Program-made: the position numbers and the translations under genes
Shown: positions 8,019 through 15,934 of the stretch, piece after piece
Layout of the letters: every line of letters starts with the position of its first letter
Numbering within the stretch: the first letter of the stretch is position 1
Origin: Lentzea terrae
Lineage (GTDB): Bacteria; Actinomycetota; Actinomycetes; Mycobacteriales; Pseudonocardiaceae
Length of the DNA stretch: 64,000 nucleotides
Assembly: GCF_003265345.1 (NCBI RefSeq)
Contig: NZ_QFWW01000001.1
Location: forward strand, 263,852 to 327,851
Reading direction: 5' to 3'
The notes under the pieces: generated by a model
What the model saw: only the letters and a program-made list of their open reading frames with translations
What the model was told of the DNA's origin: nothing
Databases searched by the model: none

Positions 8019-8905
8019 CAGCGATCGTCCTTGTCTCGCACCGCGGCCAGCAGTTCCTGCCGCCACAGCTCGGTTTTGCCGAGTTCGTTGAAGGTGAAGA
8101 TGTGCAGTCCGGCGATGTTGTTCGGGATCTTCGACGCCGCGGCTCCCAACGCTCGCGCGAGCCTGGTGGGCCGGTAGGCGCCGGGCAGCAGGAACTTCCA
8201 GAGCAGGCTCTGCTGCTTCTGCAGGAACCTCGCGGACTGTCCCAGCCCGATGCCGGCCGAGATGCGGATGAGCTTTTGCCTCGTCACCGGTCCGGGCATG
8301 CCGACGAAGACCGGAAGGTCGACACCGTCCTCGGCGATACGAGCGGCCCAGTCGGCCGTGGTCCTGGCGTCGAAGCAGATCTGCGTGACGACGCGAGTGG
8401 CCAACGGCGACTTCTGCTTCAGCGCCAGATCGATGGCGTCCTGCGGGATCGACCCGTGTCCTTCGGGGTAGCCACCGATTCCGATCTGGTCGAACGGGTG
8501 GCCGATCTCGCCCATCGCCTGGAGCAGCGAGAACGCGTCGGTGAACCTACCTGCGGGCGTCGGCGCGTCACCGCCGATGACGAACACCGACCTCGTGCCC
8601 GCCTCGACGAGCCGTGCGATGACGTCGGCGACGTGCCTGTCGTCGACGAACTGCCGGGCAGGCAAGTGTGGCGCGACCTGGTAGCCGTGACCAAGCAGTC
8701 GCTCGGTGAGGCCGAGGGTGGTGTCGATTCCCTTCGCCTCCGTCACGGTGACCGTGAGCGGGACACTCCTGGGGACGTGGTCGAGCACGTCCTGCTCGGT
8801 GTTCTTGAAGGGCATGACCTCGTAGCCCATGTTCCGCACGAGGTCGGCGAGACTCCTTCGCCGGCGTCGGCCCTCGGCCGCCTCCGTGCTGCTGAGGTTG
8901 ACCAC
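8018..8905 (-). CDS. metF: Methylenetetrahydrofolate reductase (MetF family)
   Basis: 295 residues of the FAD-dependent MTHFR TIM-barrel. Recognisable parts are the early PRSVPLTVTVT strand, the HLPARQFVD folate/FAD strand (equivalent of H-x-x-A/C-R), VFVIGGDAPTP, GIGGYPEGH and the FDARTTADW segment. Known role: interconverts 5,10-methylene-THF and 5-methyl-THF. In a LigM/DesA system 5-methyl-THF is the product of demethylation, so oxidation by MetF would return the methyl group to the C1 pool, as the metF next to ligM does in Sphingobium SYK-6. GTG 8905 has a strong AAGGAGG just upstream. It follows pabB after a 114-base gap and overlaps purU by one base. Confidence 0.88.
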   Translation of the reverse strand: MVNLSSTEAAEGRRRRRSLADLVRNMGYEVMPFKNTEQDVLDHVPRSVPLTVTVTEAKGIDTTLGLTERLLGHGYQVAPHLPARQFVDDRHVADVIARLVEAGTRSVFVIGGDAPTPAGRFTDAFSLLQAMGEIGHPFDQIGIGGYPEGHGSIPQDAIDLALKQKSPLATRVVTQICFDARTTADWAARIAEDGVDLPVFVGMPGPVTRQKLIRISAGIGLGQSARFLQKQQSLLWKFLLPGAYRPTRLARALGAAASKIPNNIAGLHIFTFNELGKTELWRQELLAAVRDKDDR

Positions 8906-9019
8906 CCGGTCCTCCTTTCGATCTGGGTGACGGGGTCAGCTCAGGACAACGTCATGGGCCGGACTGGCGAGTTGCGGGGCGGCAGCAACACCGCCTCGTT
9001 CAGTACAGCCGCGTGAGCG

Positions 9020-10243
9020 TCACGTTTCGTCGGGCATCGAGGCCGACTTGACCGCGACAAATGACCGATGTGGACGGATGGCCGGCCGCAGCTGCCGCAG
9101 GTCGCGCCGTGCCGTCAGCACTGCGGCCTTCGCCCGCAGTTCCGCGTACTCGGCCGCGGGGTCGGAGTCCCACGTGATCCCGCCGCCGGTCCCGTACATC
9201 CCCCGCTGCTGGTCGCGATCGACGACGAGGGTGCGGATCGCCACGTTGAACCGGGCGCGGATGTCTTCGGTGTGTGGTGCCACGAAACCGATCGCGCCGC
9301 AGTAGACACCTCTGGGGGTCGGCTCGAGGTCCCGGATGATCTCCATGGTGCGCTGTTTCGGTGCCCCGGTCACCGAGCCGCACGGGAACAGCGCGCGGAA
9401 GGTGTGCTCGATCCCCACGCCGGGCCGAAGTACCGCGGTCACCTCGGACGTCAGCTGGTGAACGGTCTCGTACCGTTCTGCCTGACACAGAGCGGTGACC
9501 GCCACTCCCCCTGGGACGGCCAGCTTGGCGACGTCGTTGCGCACCAGGTCGACGATCATGATGTTCTCCGCGCGCTCCTTGGGACTCGCGCGCAGCTTCG
9601 CAACGAGGTCACGGTCCTCCGCCAACGTGCGGCCTCGTCGCGTGGTGCCTTTCATCGGTTTCATGCGCAGACGGTTGCCGACTGTCTCGAAGAACAGCTC
9701 CGGGCTGGCGCTGGCGATGACGAACCGCCCGGTGTCGATCAGAGCGTTGTACGAGCCACCCTGTGCGTGAACCAGGTCGGCGTACAGCTGGGAGACATCG
9801 CCCTCGACGTCGGCCGCCATGCGTGTGGTCAGGTTGCACTGGTAGGTGTCACCTGCGGCGATGTGCCGCTTCACCGCCTCGACCGCTTGGCGGTGTTCGT
9901 CCTGTTTCCAGTCGTAGCGCCAGGGGCCTGTTCGACAGGTTCGCCGCGGCGGTGACTCGATCACCGGAACTACTTCCGGAGCAGGGGTTATCCCGAACCA
10001 GGTCAGGGGAAGCTCGCCGCTCGGACGGTGGACGGCGAGCGAGGGGTCCAAGCCGGCCGCCGCTTCGTAGGACACGAATCCGAAGGCCCACCAGCCGTTC
10101 CGGGCAGCGGAGTCCACTTCGGACAGAACCTCGGCGACGTGCTCTGGTTTCCACGCCTCAAGGTCGTAGGCGAAGTCCGGAAAGCGGTGCGCGATCCCGC
10201 TGCGAAGATCATCGAACCGCGCCCACACAGGACTGAATCTCAT
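9020..10243 (-). CDS. pabB: Aminodeoxychorismate synthase component I
   Basis: 407 residues of the chorismate-binding family. The PMKGT motif carries the lysine that distinguishes PabB (p-aminobenzoate branch) from anthranilate synthase (PIAGT). Also visible are CNLTTRM, ELFFETVGN, the IVDLVRNDV segment, LFPCGSVTGAPK, GVYCGAIGF and the C-terminal TGGGITWDSDP. It makes 4-amino-4-deoxychorismate for folate with a PabA amidotransferase, which is not in the window. It is the first gene of the minus-strand operon, with GGGAGGGCGG before ATG 10243. Placing a folate-synthesis gene with ligAB, metF and purU suggests that the operon raises folate supply for a THF-consuming demethylase. Confidence 0.9.
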   Translation of the reverse strand: MRFSPVWARFDDLRSGIAHRFPDFAYDLEAWKPEHVAEVLSEVDSAARNGWWAFGFVSYEAAAGLDPSLAVHRPSGELPLTWFGITPAPEVVPVIESPPRRTCRTGPWRYDWKQDEHRQAVEAVKRHIAAGDTYQCNLTTRMAADVEGDVSQLYADLVHAQGGSYNALIDTGRFVIASASPELFFETVGNRLRMKPMKGTTRRGRTLAEDRDLVAKLRASPKERAENIMIVDLVRNDVAKLAVPGGVAVTALCQAERYETVHQLTSEVTAVLRPGVGIEHTFRALFPCGSVTGAPKQRTMEIIRDLEPTPRGVYCGAIGFVAPHTEDIRARFNVAIRTLVVDRDQQRGMYGTGGGITWDSDPAAEYAELRAKAAVLTARRDLRQLRPAIRPHRSFVAVKSASMPDET

Positions 10244-10476
10244 TGATCGGCCGCCCTCCCGCCGTCTCCCAGCGCATAGAAAGAGCCCGTAACCAGACGC
10301 TAAGTCCCCGCACGAACCTGCCGAAACGGTCCGATGTCGACTTTCCCGACGTCAATCAACCTGTGGTCGGCGAGTCAAATGACGTAGCAAGGACCGGTCG
10401 CCACGACCTGATGACGGGGCGGGTCCGGCTCCTACTGTCGGTGCCGAGAGTCAACGACGATCGAGGAGTTGCCAGG
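10244..10476. promoter_or_regulatory. Divergent promoter region between the pabB-ligAB and galB-ligM operons
   Basis: This 233-base stretch has no convincing gene and must hold both divergent promoters. A short dyad GGTCG-CCA-CGACC sits at 10396-10408 and is the only symmetric site that stands out. It could be an operator for the GntR/FCD regulator encoded after ligM, but GntR-FCD operators vary and this is a weak guess. GAGGAG at 10463-10468 is the ribosome site for the plus-strand operon. Confidence 0.5.
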
Positions 10477-11199
10477 ATGAGTTCCACACTGGTGATCAGC
10501 GCGCACGCAGGAGACTTCGTATGGCGTGCCGCGGGTGCGATCGCGCTGGCCACCAGTCGAGGTCATCGGGCCAAGGTTCTCTGCCTGAGCTTCGGCGAGC
10601 GTGGCGAATCGGCGAAGGCGTGGCGGGAAGGCAAGTCTCTCAACGAGATCAAGGCGATTCGGCGCGGCGAGGCCGAAGCCGCGGCGGACGTGCTGGGCGC
10701 CGAGATCGAGTTCCTCGACGCCGGCGACTACCCGCTGCTGGAGTCGCACGAGCTCGTCGACCGCATCGTGCGGGCGTACCGGGACGTGAACCCCTCGGTG
10801 GTCCTGACGCACCCGCTGCTCGACCCCTACAACGGCGACCACCCTGCCGCTGCGCGCATGGCGCTGCAGGCACGCGTGCTCGCACAGGCCATCGGCTACG
10901 ACGCGCCAGGTGATCCGCTCGGTGCGCCGCCGGTCTTCTTCTTCGAGCCGCACCAGCCGGAGCAGTGCGACTTCAAGCCCAACGTCCTGCTCGACATCAC
11001 TCCCGTGTTCGAGACCAAGCGCAAGGCCATGGAATGCCTGCCCGCCCAACAGCACATGTGGGAGTACTACAGCGACTTGGCCAAGCGCCGCGGCGTGCAG
11101 GTCAAGCGCAACGCCGGCCCCAACCTGGGCCTGGCCCACAACACCATGGGCGAGGCCTACATGCGGCTCTACCCGCAGGTCACCGAGGAGCTCGCATGA
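10477..11199 (+). CDS. galB: 4-oxalomesaconate hydratase, GalB-type (PIG-L/LmbE fold)
   Basis: 240 residues of the PIG-L/LmbE zinc-hydrolase fold. The first metal motif reads SAHAGDFVWRAAG, the form seen in GalB-type hydratases rather than the AHPDDE of deacetylases. A second metal region is LDPYNGDHPAAA. GalB hydrates oxalomesaconate to 4-carboxy-4-hydroxy-2-oxoadipate (CHA) in gallate/protocatechuate 4,5-cleavage. ATG 10477 is preferred over the long upstream extension because GAGGAG precedes it. The stop overlaps the aldolase start (ATGA), and the aldolase uses its product, which strongly supports the assignment. A generic PIG-L deacetylase is the alternative. Confidence 0.82.
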   Translation: MSSTLVISAHAGDFVWRAAGAIALATSRGHRAKVLCLSFGERGESAKAWREGKSLNEIKAIRRGEAEAAADVLGAEIEFLDAGDYPLLESHELVDRIVRAYRDVNPSVVLTHPLLDPYNGDHPAAARMALQARVLAQAIGYDAPGDPLGAPPVFFFEPHQPEQCDFKPNVLLDITPVFETKRKAMECLPAQQHMWEYYSDLAKRRGVQVKRNAGPNLGLAHNTMGEAYMRLYPQVTEELA

Positions 11200-11891
11200 G
11201 GACGGTCATCGTCACGGACCCGCCCCGTGCGCCGATCGAGAAGGTCGACAAACTGGCCGAGTACGGCGTCGCCACAGTGCACGAAGCCTTGGGGCGCACC
11301 GGTTTCCTCGGCCCCAGCCTCCGTCCGGTGCACCTCGGATCTCGCATCGGTGGAACGGCGGTCACTGTCGTGTCCTGGCCGGGCGACAACCTCATGATCC
11401 ACGCGGCCATCGAGCAATGCCGTCCCGGTGACCTGCTCGTCGTGACGACCACCTCCCCCAGCACCGATGGCATGTTCGGCGAACTCTTCGCCACCGCACT
11501 GCAGGTCCGGGGAGTCCGGGGCCTCGTCACCGCAGCCGGTGTCCGCGACGTGGCGGAGCTGCACGAGATGAACTTCCCCGTGTGGACCGCCGCGGTCAGC
11601 GCCCAGGGCACCGTCAAGGCCACCGCGGGCGCCGTCAACGTGCCGGTCACGATCGGAGGCCAGTCGATCCGCCCAGGCGACGCCGTCCTCGCCGACGACG
11701 ACGGCGTCATGGTCGTGCCACGTGCGGACGTCGACAAGGCGTTGGAAAAGTCGCACGCGCGGTCGGAGAAGGAAGAGGCCACGCGCCGAGCCTTCCGCGA
11801 CGGCGAGCTGGGCCTGGACCGCTACGGACTGCGCGACAAGCTCACCCAACTCGGCGTCGAGTACGTCCCCGCCAGCGAATACGGGCTCTGA
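11196..11891 (+). CDS. ligK: 4-carboxy-4-hydroxy-2-oxoadipate aldolase (RraA fold)
   Basis: 231 residues of the RraA-like/HMG-CHA aldolase family. The divalent-metal and substrate motif is present as GLVTAAGVRDVAEL (the G...R-D signature), with GDLLVV and PGDAVLADDDGVMVVP strands around it. LigK/GalC/ProA enzymes split CHA into pyruvate and oxaloacetate, the last step of 4,5-cleavage. The ATG overlaps the hydratase stop. The extra C-terminal ~40 residues (helical, ending SEYGL) are typical of CHA aldolases compared with shorter RraA proteins. The gene is 42 bases before the O-demethylase. Confidence 0.87.
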   Translation: MRTVIVTDPPRAPIEKVDKLAEYGVATVHEALGRTGFLGPSLRPVHLGSRIGGTAVTVVSWPGDNLMIHAAIEQCRPGDLLVVTTTSPSTDGMFGELFATALQVRGVRGLVTAAGVRDVAELHEMNFPVWTAAVSAQGTVKATAGAVNVPVTIGGQSIRPGDAVLADDDGVMVVPRADVDKALEKSHARSEKEEATRRAFRDGELGLDRYGLRDKLTQLGVEYVPASEYGL

Positions 11892-13337
<1,446 letters not shown>

Positions 13338-13385
13338 TCCGCATCCATCCAGACCCATCAAGCCGCGCACAAGGCGGCACCGGTC

Positions 13386-13422
13386 CCGCCGGGGTGAGGC
13401 GGAACATGCCTCACCCCGGCGG
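13386..13422 (+). terminator. Hairpin terminator after the ligM operon
   Basis: A perfect 15-base inverted repeat (13386-13400 and 13408-13422) with a 7-base loop lies 49 bases after the O-demethylase stop. There is no clear T-run, as is common in high-GC actinomycetes. It would separate the galB-ligK-ligM operon from the GntR gene that starts at 13450. Confidence 0.75.
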
Positions 13423-13449
13423 ACCAGTTCAAATGAACGGGAGTGCGCT

Positions 13450-14120
13450 GTGACGGTCAGCGTGGAACAGGCCGCTGCAACGTGCTCGATCACAGACCAG
13501 ATCCGCGACGCCATCGTGGGTGGTGACTTCGTTCCAAACCAGCGTCTGGTCGAGGCCGACCTGTGCGAACAGTTCGGTGCCAGCCGTGCTTCCGTGCGCG
13601 CCGCGCTCGTGGAACTGGCCAACGAACGGCTGGTCGAACGCGTGCAGAACCGCGGCGCCAGGTTCGTGCAATCACGGTGGACGAGGCGGTCGAGATCTGC
13701 GAGGTGCGCATGGTCGTCGAAGGCCTCTGCGCCGCCAAGGCCGCCGAGCGCATCAGCCGCGACGAGGTCAAGGAGCTGAAGGCGATCAGCAAGAAGATGA
13801 GCTCGGCCGTGTCCGGCGGTGACGTGCTCGGCTACTCCGAGCTCAACCAGGAACTGCACCGGCGCGTGCGAGAGATCAGCGGCCAGCACGCGGCTCGTGC
13901 AGTGCTTGAGCGGTTGCGGGCGCAGAGCATGCGGCACCAGTTCAAGCTCGCGATGCACCCCGGTCGGCCGAACGTCTCTCTGCCCGAGCACCTGGCCATC
14001 ATCGACGCCATCTGCACCCGAGACCCCGCCGCCGCGGAAGAAGCGGCGCGCGCTCACCTGCGCAGCGTCAACACAGCACTGCAGGAAATCGCCTCAGGGG
14101 ATTCTGCTGGTCGACTTTGA
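13450..14120 (+). pseudogene. GntR-family regulator with FCD domain, broken by a one-base frameshift
   Basis: GTG 13450, with GGGAG upstream, opens a winged-helix GntR domain (DQIRDAIVGGDFVPNQRL, EQFGASRASVRAAL, RLVERVQNRGAR). After about 71 codons the homology jumps frame and continues in the frame ending at 14120 as an FCD ligand-binding domain (AITVDEAVEICEVRMVVEGL, ELNQELHRRVREISGQ, PEHLAIIDAI, EEAARAHLRSV). One G is missing at about 13661-13662: AGGGTTCG would restore one continuous protein. FCD regulators often repress catabolic operons and respond to carboxylic acids, so this is the likely regulator of the ligM and ligAB operons. It is either a recent pseudogene or a sequencing error. 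Confidence 0.8.
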
Positions 14121-14144
14121 CCCACATGGACCTACGTGCGCGCG

Positions 14145-14363
14145 TCACGACTCTGCCTGCTGCCGCTGCATTTGGAGTTCATGGTCGTCCTGCGCGGTGT
14201 CGTTGACGGCTGGGAAAAGCCGCTGGACCGCAGCGACGATCGCCGCACGCCGAGCGGCCATGAGGGCATCGCGATCTTCGCTGTCGGACGTGCGCCTCTC
14301 AACGCATCCGGCGCGCCACAAACCTCTCTGTGCGGCCAGCTGTCTTGCGCGGTGCTCGATCAT
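14145..14363 (-). CDS. Possible small hypothetical protein
   Basis: A 72-residue frame from ATG 14363 with an Ala/Arg/Gln-rich helical composition (IEHRARQLAAQ, MAARRAAIVAAVQ). I recognise no family and the ribosome site is weak. It is the only plausible coding stretch in 14121-14587, which otherwise holds a short GC-rich hairpin (GGGGCC/GGCCCC, about 14500-14517) and nothing else I can support. It could equally be a chance frame in decayed sequence. Confidence 0.3.
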   Translation of the reverse strand: MIEHRARQLAAQRGLWRAGCVERRTSDSEDRDALMAARRAAIVAAVQRLFPAVNDTAQDDHELQMQRQQAES

Positions 14364-14587
14364 GGCGACGGGATCTTCGTGCCCCCTGGGAATCACAGCC
14401 TGGACCTACGGCGGGACCGTGGTTCCCTCGGGCACGACCCCAAGATCAAGACGGGCTCAGCCGCTAGATAGTGTTCAAGGCCGAGCTGCGTAACCTCAAG
14501 GGGCCCAGAGGGGCCCCATGATCGACATTCACCCCAGCCTCTACGCATCGCCGCAGGTCGCGCGGCCGCCGGGCGTGTCGGAAAACC

Positions 14588-14905
14588 ATGTGCGACATGA
14601 TCCCCAACGCCGAGCACTGGCGGGTGTCGGTGTGGGAGGCGCAGGAGCTGCAGCACGCGATCATGGGCTACCTGCCCGGCTACGCGACGCCGCGCATCGT
14701 GTGCGACGTGCCGTACGTGGGCAAGCGGTGGGTGCACCAGCTCGCCGAGTACGACCGTGAGCTGGGCATTTCGTACTGGACCAAGAACTACCGGACCGGG
14801 ATCGAACTCGAGGACCCTGAGGCGCTCGATCGCCGTTACCCCTACTACGACCCGATCTCCACCCTGGGCGAGGCCGGCCAGAAGTGGTGGACCGACCAGG
14901 CCTGA
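14588..14905 (+). pseudogene. C-terminal fragment of a KamA-like (lysine 2,3-aminomutase family) radical SAM protein
   Basis: 105 residues whose layout matches the C-terminus of KamA-type aminomutases: a CDMIPNAEHWR segment, a helix, then GYATPRIVCDVPYVGK, comparable to the GYAVP-x-VVD-PGGGGK region of lysine 2,3-aminomutase, and a tail ending TLGEAGQKWW. The radical-SAM CxxxCxxC domain is absent and the frame upstream is not homologous, so only the last quarter of a gene remains. The family call is from memory of the fold and is moderate. The tail and the hairpin after the stop recur at 15621-15737, and the tail alone at 20172-20212. Confidence 0.55.
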
Positions 14906-14951
14906 CGGGTCACGATGGGGCCGTTTCGGAGCTACTCCCGAAGGCGGCCCC
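14837..14951 (+). repeat. Direct repeat copy 1: gene 3' end plus hairpin
   Basis: About 115 bases covering the last 22 codons of the KamA-like fragment, its stop and the following GGGGCCG...CGGCCCC hairpin. The same unit recurs in the same orientation at 15621-15737 with roughly 85-90% identity by eye. Homology to an unrelated macro-domain gene begins within a few bases of the right end of this copy, which makes it a rearrangement junction. Confidence 0.85.
14917..14951 (+). terminator. Hairpin terminator downstream of KamA-like tail, copy 1
   Basis: GGGGCCG (14917-14923) pairs with CGGCCCC (14945-14951), with further TTTCGG/CCGAA pairing inside. It lies 12 bases after the TGA of the KamA-like fragment. 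The same hairpin follows copy 2. Confidence 0.65.
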
Positions 14952-14967
14952 TGGCGACCTCGGGGCC

Positions 14968-15195
14968 ATGATCGGCCAGCACGGGCTGCGCCGGACGGAG
15001 GAAGGGCCGCCGATCCGGTACGACGCGCTGGAGTCGTGCCTGGAGAAGCTCGCCGGGCACGCACGGCAGCGAAACGCCGCGGTGCACATGCCGAAGATCG
15101 GCGCCGGTCTCGCCGGTGGCGACTGGGATCGGATCGAGTCGATCGTTCGCCGTGCCCTGGCCGGTGTGCCGACGACGGTGTACGTGCTGCCGTGA
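14968..15195 (+). pseudogene. Truncated macro-domain protein (C-terminal half)
   Basis: About 75 residues from ATG 14968 match the second half of an actinobacterial macro domain of the ADP-ribose-1''-phosphatase type. Visible parts are IGQHGLRR, PPIRYDALESCLEKLA, AAVHMPKIGAGLAGGDWDRIE and the closing PTTVYVLP. The first half of the domain, with the ADP-ribose-binding Asn/Asp, is missing. The sequence directly before it is the hairpin of the KamA-like tail, so a rearrangement removed the 5' part. An ATG is available, so a short protein could be made, but it would lack half the ligand pocket. Confidence 0.7.
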
Positions 15196-15214
15196 CTGGG
15201 TGCGGCCGGCGCGC

Positions 15215-15493
15215 TCATCCCGCCTGTCGGGCGACGGCCTCCGCCCACATCCGCTCGAAGTAGTCGCGATCGACTTCCTCGTACCCTTGATCGTCGTCGC
15301 GCCAGTCGGGCTCAAGCGGCTGGTCTGTCAAGGTCATACCGAAGTCCGGGTCCTCTTCCTCGAGAGAGGTCACCATCCGGTCGCCTACCACGGTCACCTG
15401 ACGGACCGGCTCACCGTCGACGAACTCGCACACGGCGAAACCGTCGTCGGCCGAGAACGACTCGATCTCGAATCGGACATACACAGTGCTCAT
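15215..15493 (-). CDS. Hypothetical acidic small protein
   Basis: 92 residues, strongly acidic (DDQGYEEVDRDYF, SLEEEDPDF), beginning MSTVYVRFEIESF with a beta-strand-like pattern. No family is recognised. ATG 15493 overlaps the stop region of the short frame upstream on the same strand, so the two are probably a pair. Small acidic proteins next to truncated genes in such debris are often orphan immunity or antitoxin proteins, but nothing in the sequence proves that. Confidence 0.6.
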   Translation of the reverse strand: MSTVYVRFEIESFSADDGFAVCEFVDGEPVRQVTVVGDRMVTSLEEEDPDFGMTLTDQPLEPDWRDDDQGYEEVDRDYFERMWAEAVARQAG

Positions 15494-15615
15494 CAGAACG
15501 GTGTCTTCCCACTTCTCACGATCCGGCTCGCGATGTCGAGCGCATCGTCGGACAGATGCGCGAACACGTGCTCACGCCCCTTGATCAGGTTGAGTCCTGA
15601 CACATCGATCTCCAC
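15493..15615 (-). CDS. Short hypothetical protein, probably truncated at its 5' end
   Basis: From a possible GTG at 15615 the frame encodes about 40 residues (EIDVSGLNLIKGREHVFAHL, then DDALDIASRIV) that look coded, ending against the start of the next gene. Upstream of 15620 the same strand is antisense to repeat copy 2, so any longer N-terminus has been lost or never existed. It is translationally coupled to the 92-residue acidic protein. Function unknown. Confidence 0.4.
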   Translation of the reverse strand: MEIDVSGLNLIKGREHVFAHLSDDALDIASRIVRSGKTPF

Positions 15616-15620
15616 GTCGC

Positions 15621-15737
15621 TACCCCCTACTACGACCCGATCTCCACCCTGGGCGAGGCCGACCAGAAGTGGTGGTCGGACCAGACCTGACAGGTCGCGA
15701 TGGGGCCGTTTTCGGACAGACTTCCGAAGGCGGCCCC
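15621..15737 (+). repeat. Direct repeat copy 2: KamA-like tail plus hairpin
   Basis: This copy has the last ~20 codons of the KamA-like gene, TGA at 15688-15690, and a hairpin GGGGCCG (15702-15708) / CGGCCCC (15731-15737) with TTCGGA/TCCGAA pairing inside. It has one extra C near 15623-15627 compared with copy 1, so it is out of frame at its left edge. Nothing of the gene precedes it. Copies 1 and 2 are about 670 bases apart and bracket the macro-domain fragment and the two small minus-strand genes. Confidence 0.85.
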
Positions 15738-15934
15738 ATCCGCGTGTTTGGCTGCTCAGAGCCCCATGAAGTCGCAACGTGCGCCGACGTCAAATCCCGC
15801 CGGGAGATCCAGATGAACAGCCTACTGTGTCCACTTTGGACACAGTAGGCTGGCATTGCTTCCTCGAAGAGGATTCGTTCGACGACCGGTTCGAGTTCGG
15901 CACCGCCAAGCTCGAGCAGGGCACCCCTCCGGCC
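15738..15934. other. Mosaic intergenic debris before the subtilase end
   Basis: No full gene is visible. The minus strand has a short tail-like frame at 15756-15815 (LDLPAGFDVGARCDFMGL then stop), and the plus strand has a short acidic stretch at about 15855-15915 (CFLEEDSFDDRFEF). Both look like ends of lost genes. The perfect hairpin at 15818-15852 separates them. Confidence 0.4.
15818..15852. repeat. Perfect 16-bp inverted repeat with 3-base loop
   Basis: CAGCCTACTGTGTCCA (15818-15833) is followed by CTT and its exact reverse complement (15837-15852). It is less GC-rich than its surroundings and has no T-run, and no intact gene ends right at it; the subtilase stop lies 82 bases away on the other strand. 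It may be a terminator, a relic of a mobile element end, or an operator. Confidence 0.85.

Noticed and set aside
9000..9488. Separate small gene on the minus strand inside the pabB 3' end
   Set aside because: It is out of frame with clear chorismate-binding motifs of pabB and has shadow composition.
13660..13665. Programmed frameshifting in the GntR gene
   Set aside because: There is no slippery heptamer or downstream pseudoknot, and the family is not known to use recoding. A lost G is the simpler explanation.
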